Assembly: GCA_020859875.1 (NCBI GenBank)
Contig: JAJBVJ010000066.1
Coordinates: 1-15,100, forward strand
Direction: 5' to 3'
DNA length: 15,100 nucleotides
Source of the DNA: Rikenellaceae bacterium
GTDB lineage: Bacteria > Bacteroidota > Bacteroidia > Bacteroidales > Rikenellaceae
In this document: one piece after another, positions 14,819-15,100 of the stretch
Numbering within the stretch: the stretch's first letter is position 1
How the letters are laid out: each line of letters starts with the position of its first letter
Position numbers and translations under genes: made by a program
Notes under the pieces: model-generated
What the model was told of the DNA's origin: nothing
The model's input: only the letters and a program-made list of their open reading frames with translations
The model's database searches: none

Positions 14819-15100
14819 AAGATTTATACAAATAGTACTCCTGCCGAATGCCGGTGTATCTCTCATACGGGCACCAACTTTTATGGATAGTCTCTAATGT
14901 AATTAGCTTATGGGATTTATCATCTCAGTAATTAAAAGTCGACTTAAAGGTTCCATCCGAAGCATAAGCTTTAGCCTATATTTAATGCTCGTTCTAAATA
15001 CAATAAAAGGTTTCATAAATGCAATATTAATAATTCTAGCATAAAAAATTAGATTTATAAAATAAAATATTTAGTTTTATTACTATATAATGTGTTGGTA
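14819..15100. other. AT-rich stretch without a supported gene
   Basis: These bases are strongly AT-rich, especially after 14980, unlike the GC-rich operon. The only frame of note is a 37-codon one on the minus strand (15016-14903, starting MKPFIVFRTS and basic throughout). It has no promoter box or terminator I can see, and it could equally be chance or the tail of a decayed gene. No RNA gene, insertion-sequence end or attachment site was recognised. Confidence 0.5.

Noticed and set aside
14905..14970. 8-base inverted repeat AGCTTATG / CATAAGCT
   Set aside because: The arms are 50 bases apart in AT-rich DNA, with no extension and no T tract. One such pair is expected by chance in a stretch of this size.
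14903..15016. 37-codon minus-strand frame starting MKPFIVFRTS
   Set aside because: It has no -7 box, terminator or recognisable pattern. It is kept only as a remark on the AT-rich region, not as a gene.
1..15100. CRISPR arrays, tRNA or rRNA genes, insertion sequences, toxin-antitoxin or defence genes
   Set aside because: I looked for spaced direct repeats, cloverleaf-like segments, transposase motifs and terminal inverted repeats and saw none.

Overview
The window looks like chromosomal DNA of a gut-type member of the Bacteroidetes, most likely order Bacteroidales. The support is a SusC/SusD pair, surface lipoproteins with BACON domains and acidic residues just after the lipidated cysteine, short A-rich leaders before start codons, and promoters of the TTTG / TAnnTTTG type. 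GC-rich codon use in the main operon would fit a Rikenellaceae/Alistipes-like genome, but the genus is a guess.

Layout. The left edge (1-683) holds the 3' end of a PHP-type metal-dependent phosphodiesterase resembling the Sb-PDE family. After a 138-base gap with several inverted repeats comes a compact five-gene plus-strand operon (822-12538) with gaps of only 6-20 bases: a SusC-like TonB-dependent transporter, a SusD-like lipoprotein, a lipoprotein with two BACON-like domains and a DUF5689-like region, a calcineurin-like metallophosphoesterase lipoprotein, and a large lipoprotein with a BACON domain and repeated beta-rich modules. A very strong hairpin (12554-12592) ends the operon and also serves the convergent gene.

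On the minus strand, 12603-14447 encodes an OafA/YrhL-type membrane acyltransferase fused to an SGNH esterase-like domain, with a good Bacteroidetes promoter at 14470-14501. To its right is a gene of only 58 codons (14610-14786, minus) for a two-helix membrane protein, with its own -7 box and a UUCG-loop terminator. The last ~310 bases are very AT-rich and hold no gene I can support.

How the genes may work together: the operon looks like a polysaccharide-utilization-type uptake locus, but it contains no glycoside hydrolase, lyase or sulfatase. Its only catalytic genes in view are two phosphoesterases of unrelated folds, one inside the operon and one directly upstream. The simplest inference is capture and processing of a phosphodiester-containing substrate (phosphorylated glycan, teichoic-acid-like polymer, nucleic acid or lipid head group) by surface-exposed binding lipoproteins, followed by SusCD import. 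The substrate itself cannot be read from the sequence.
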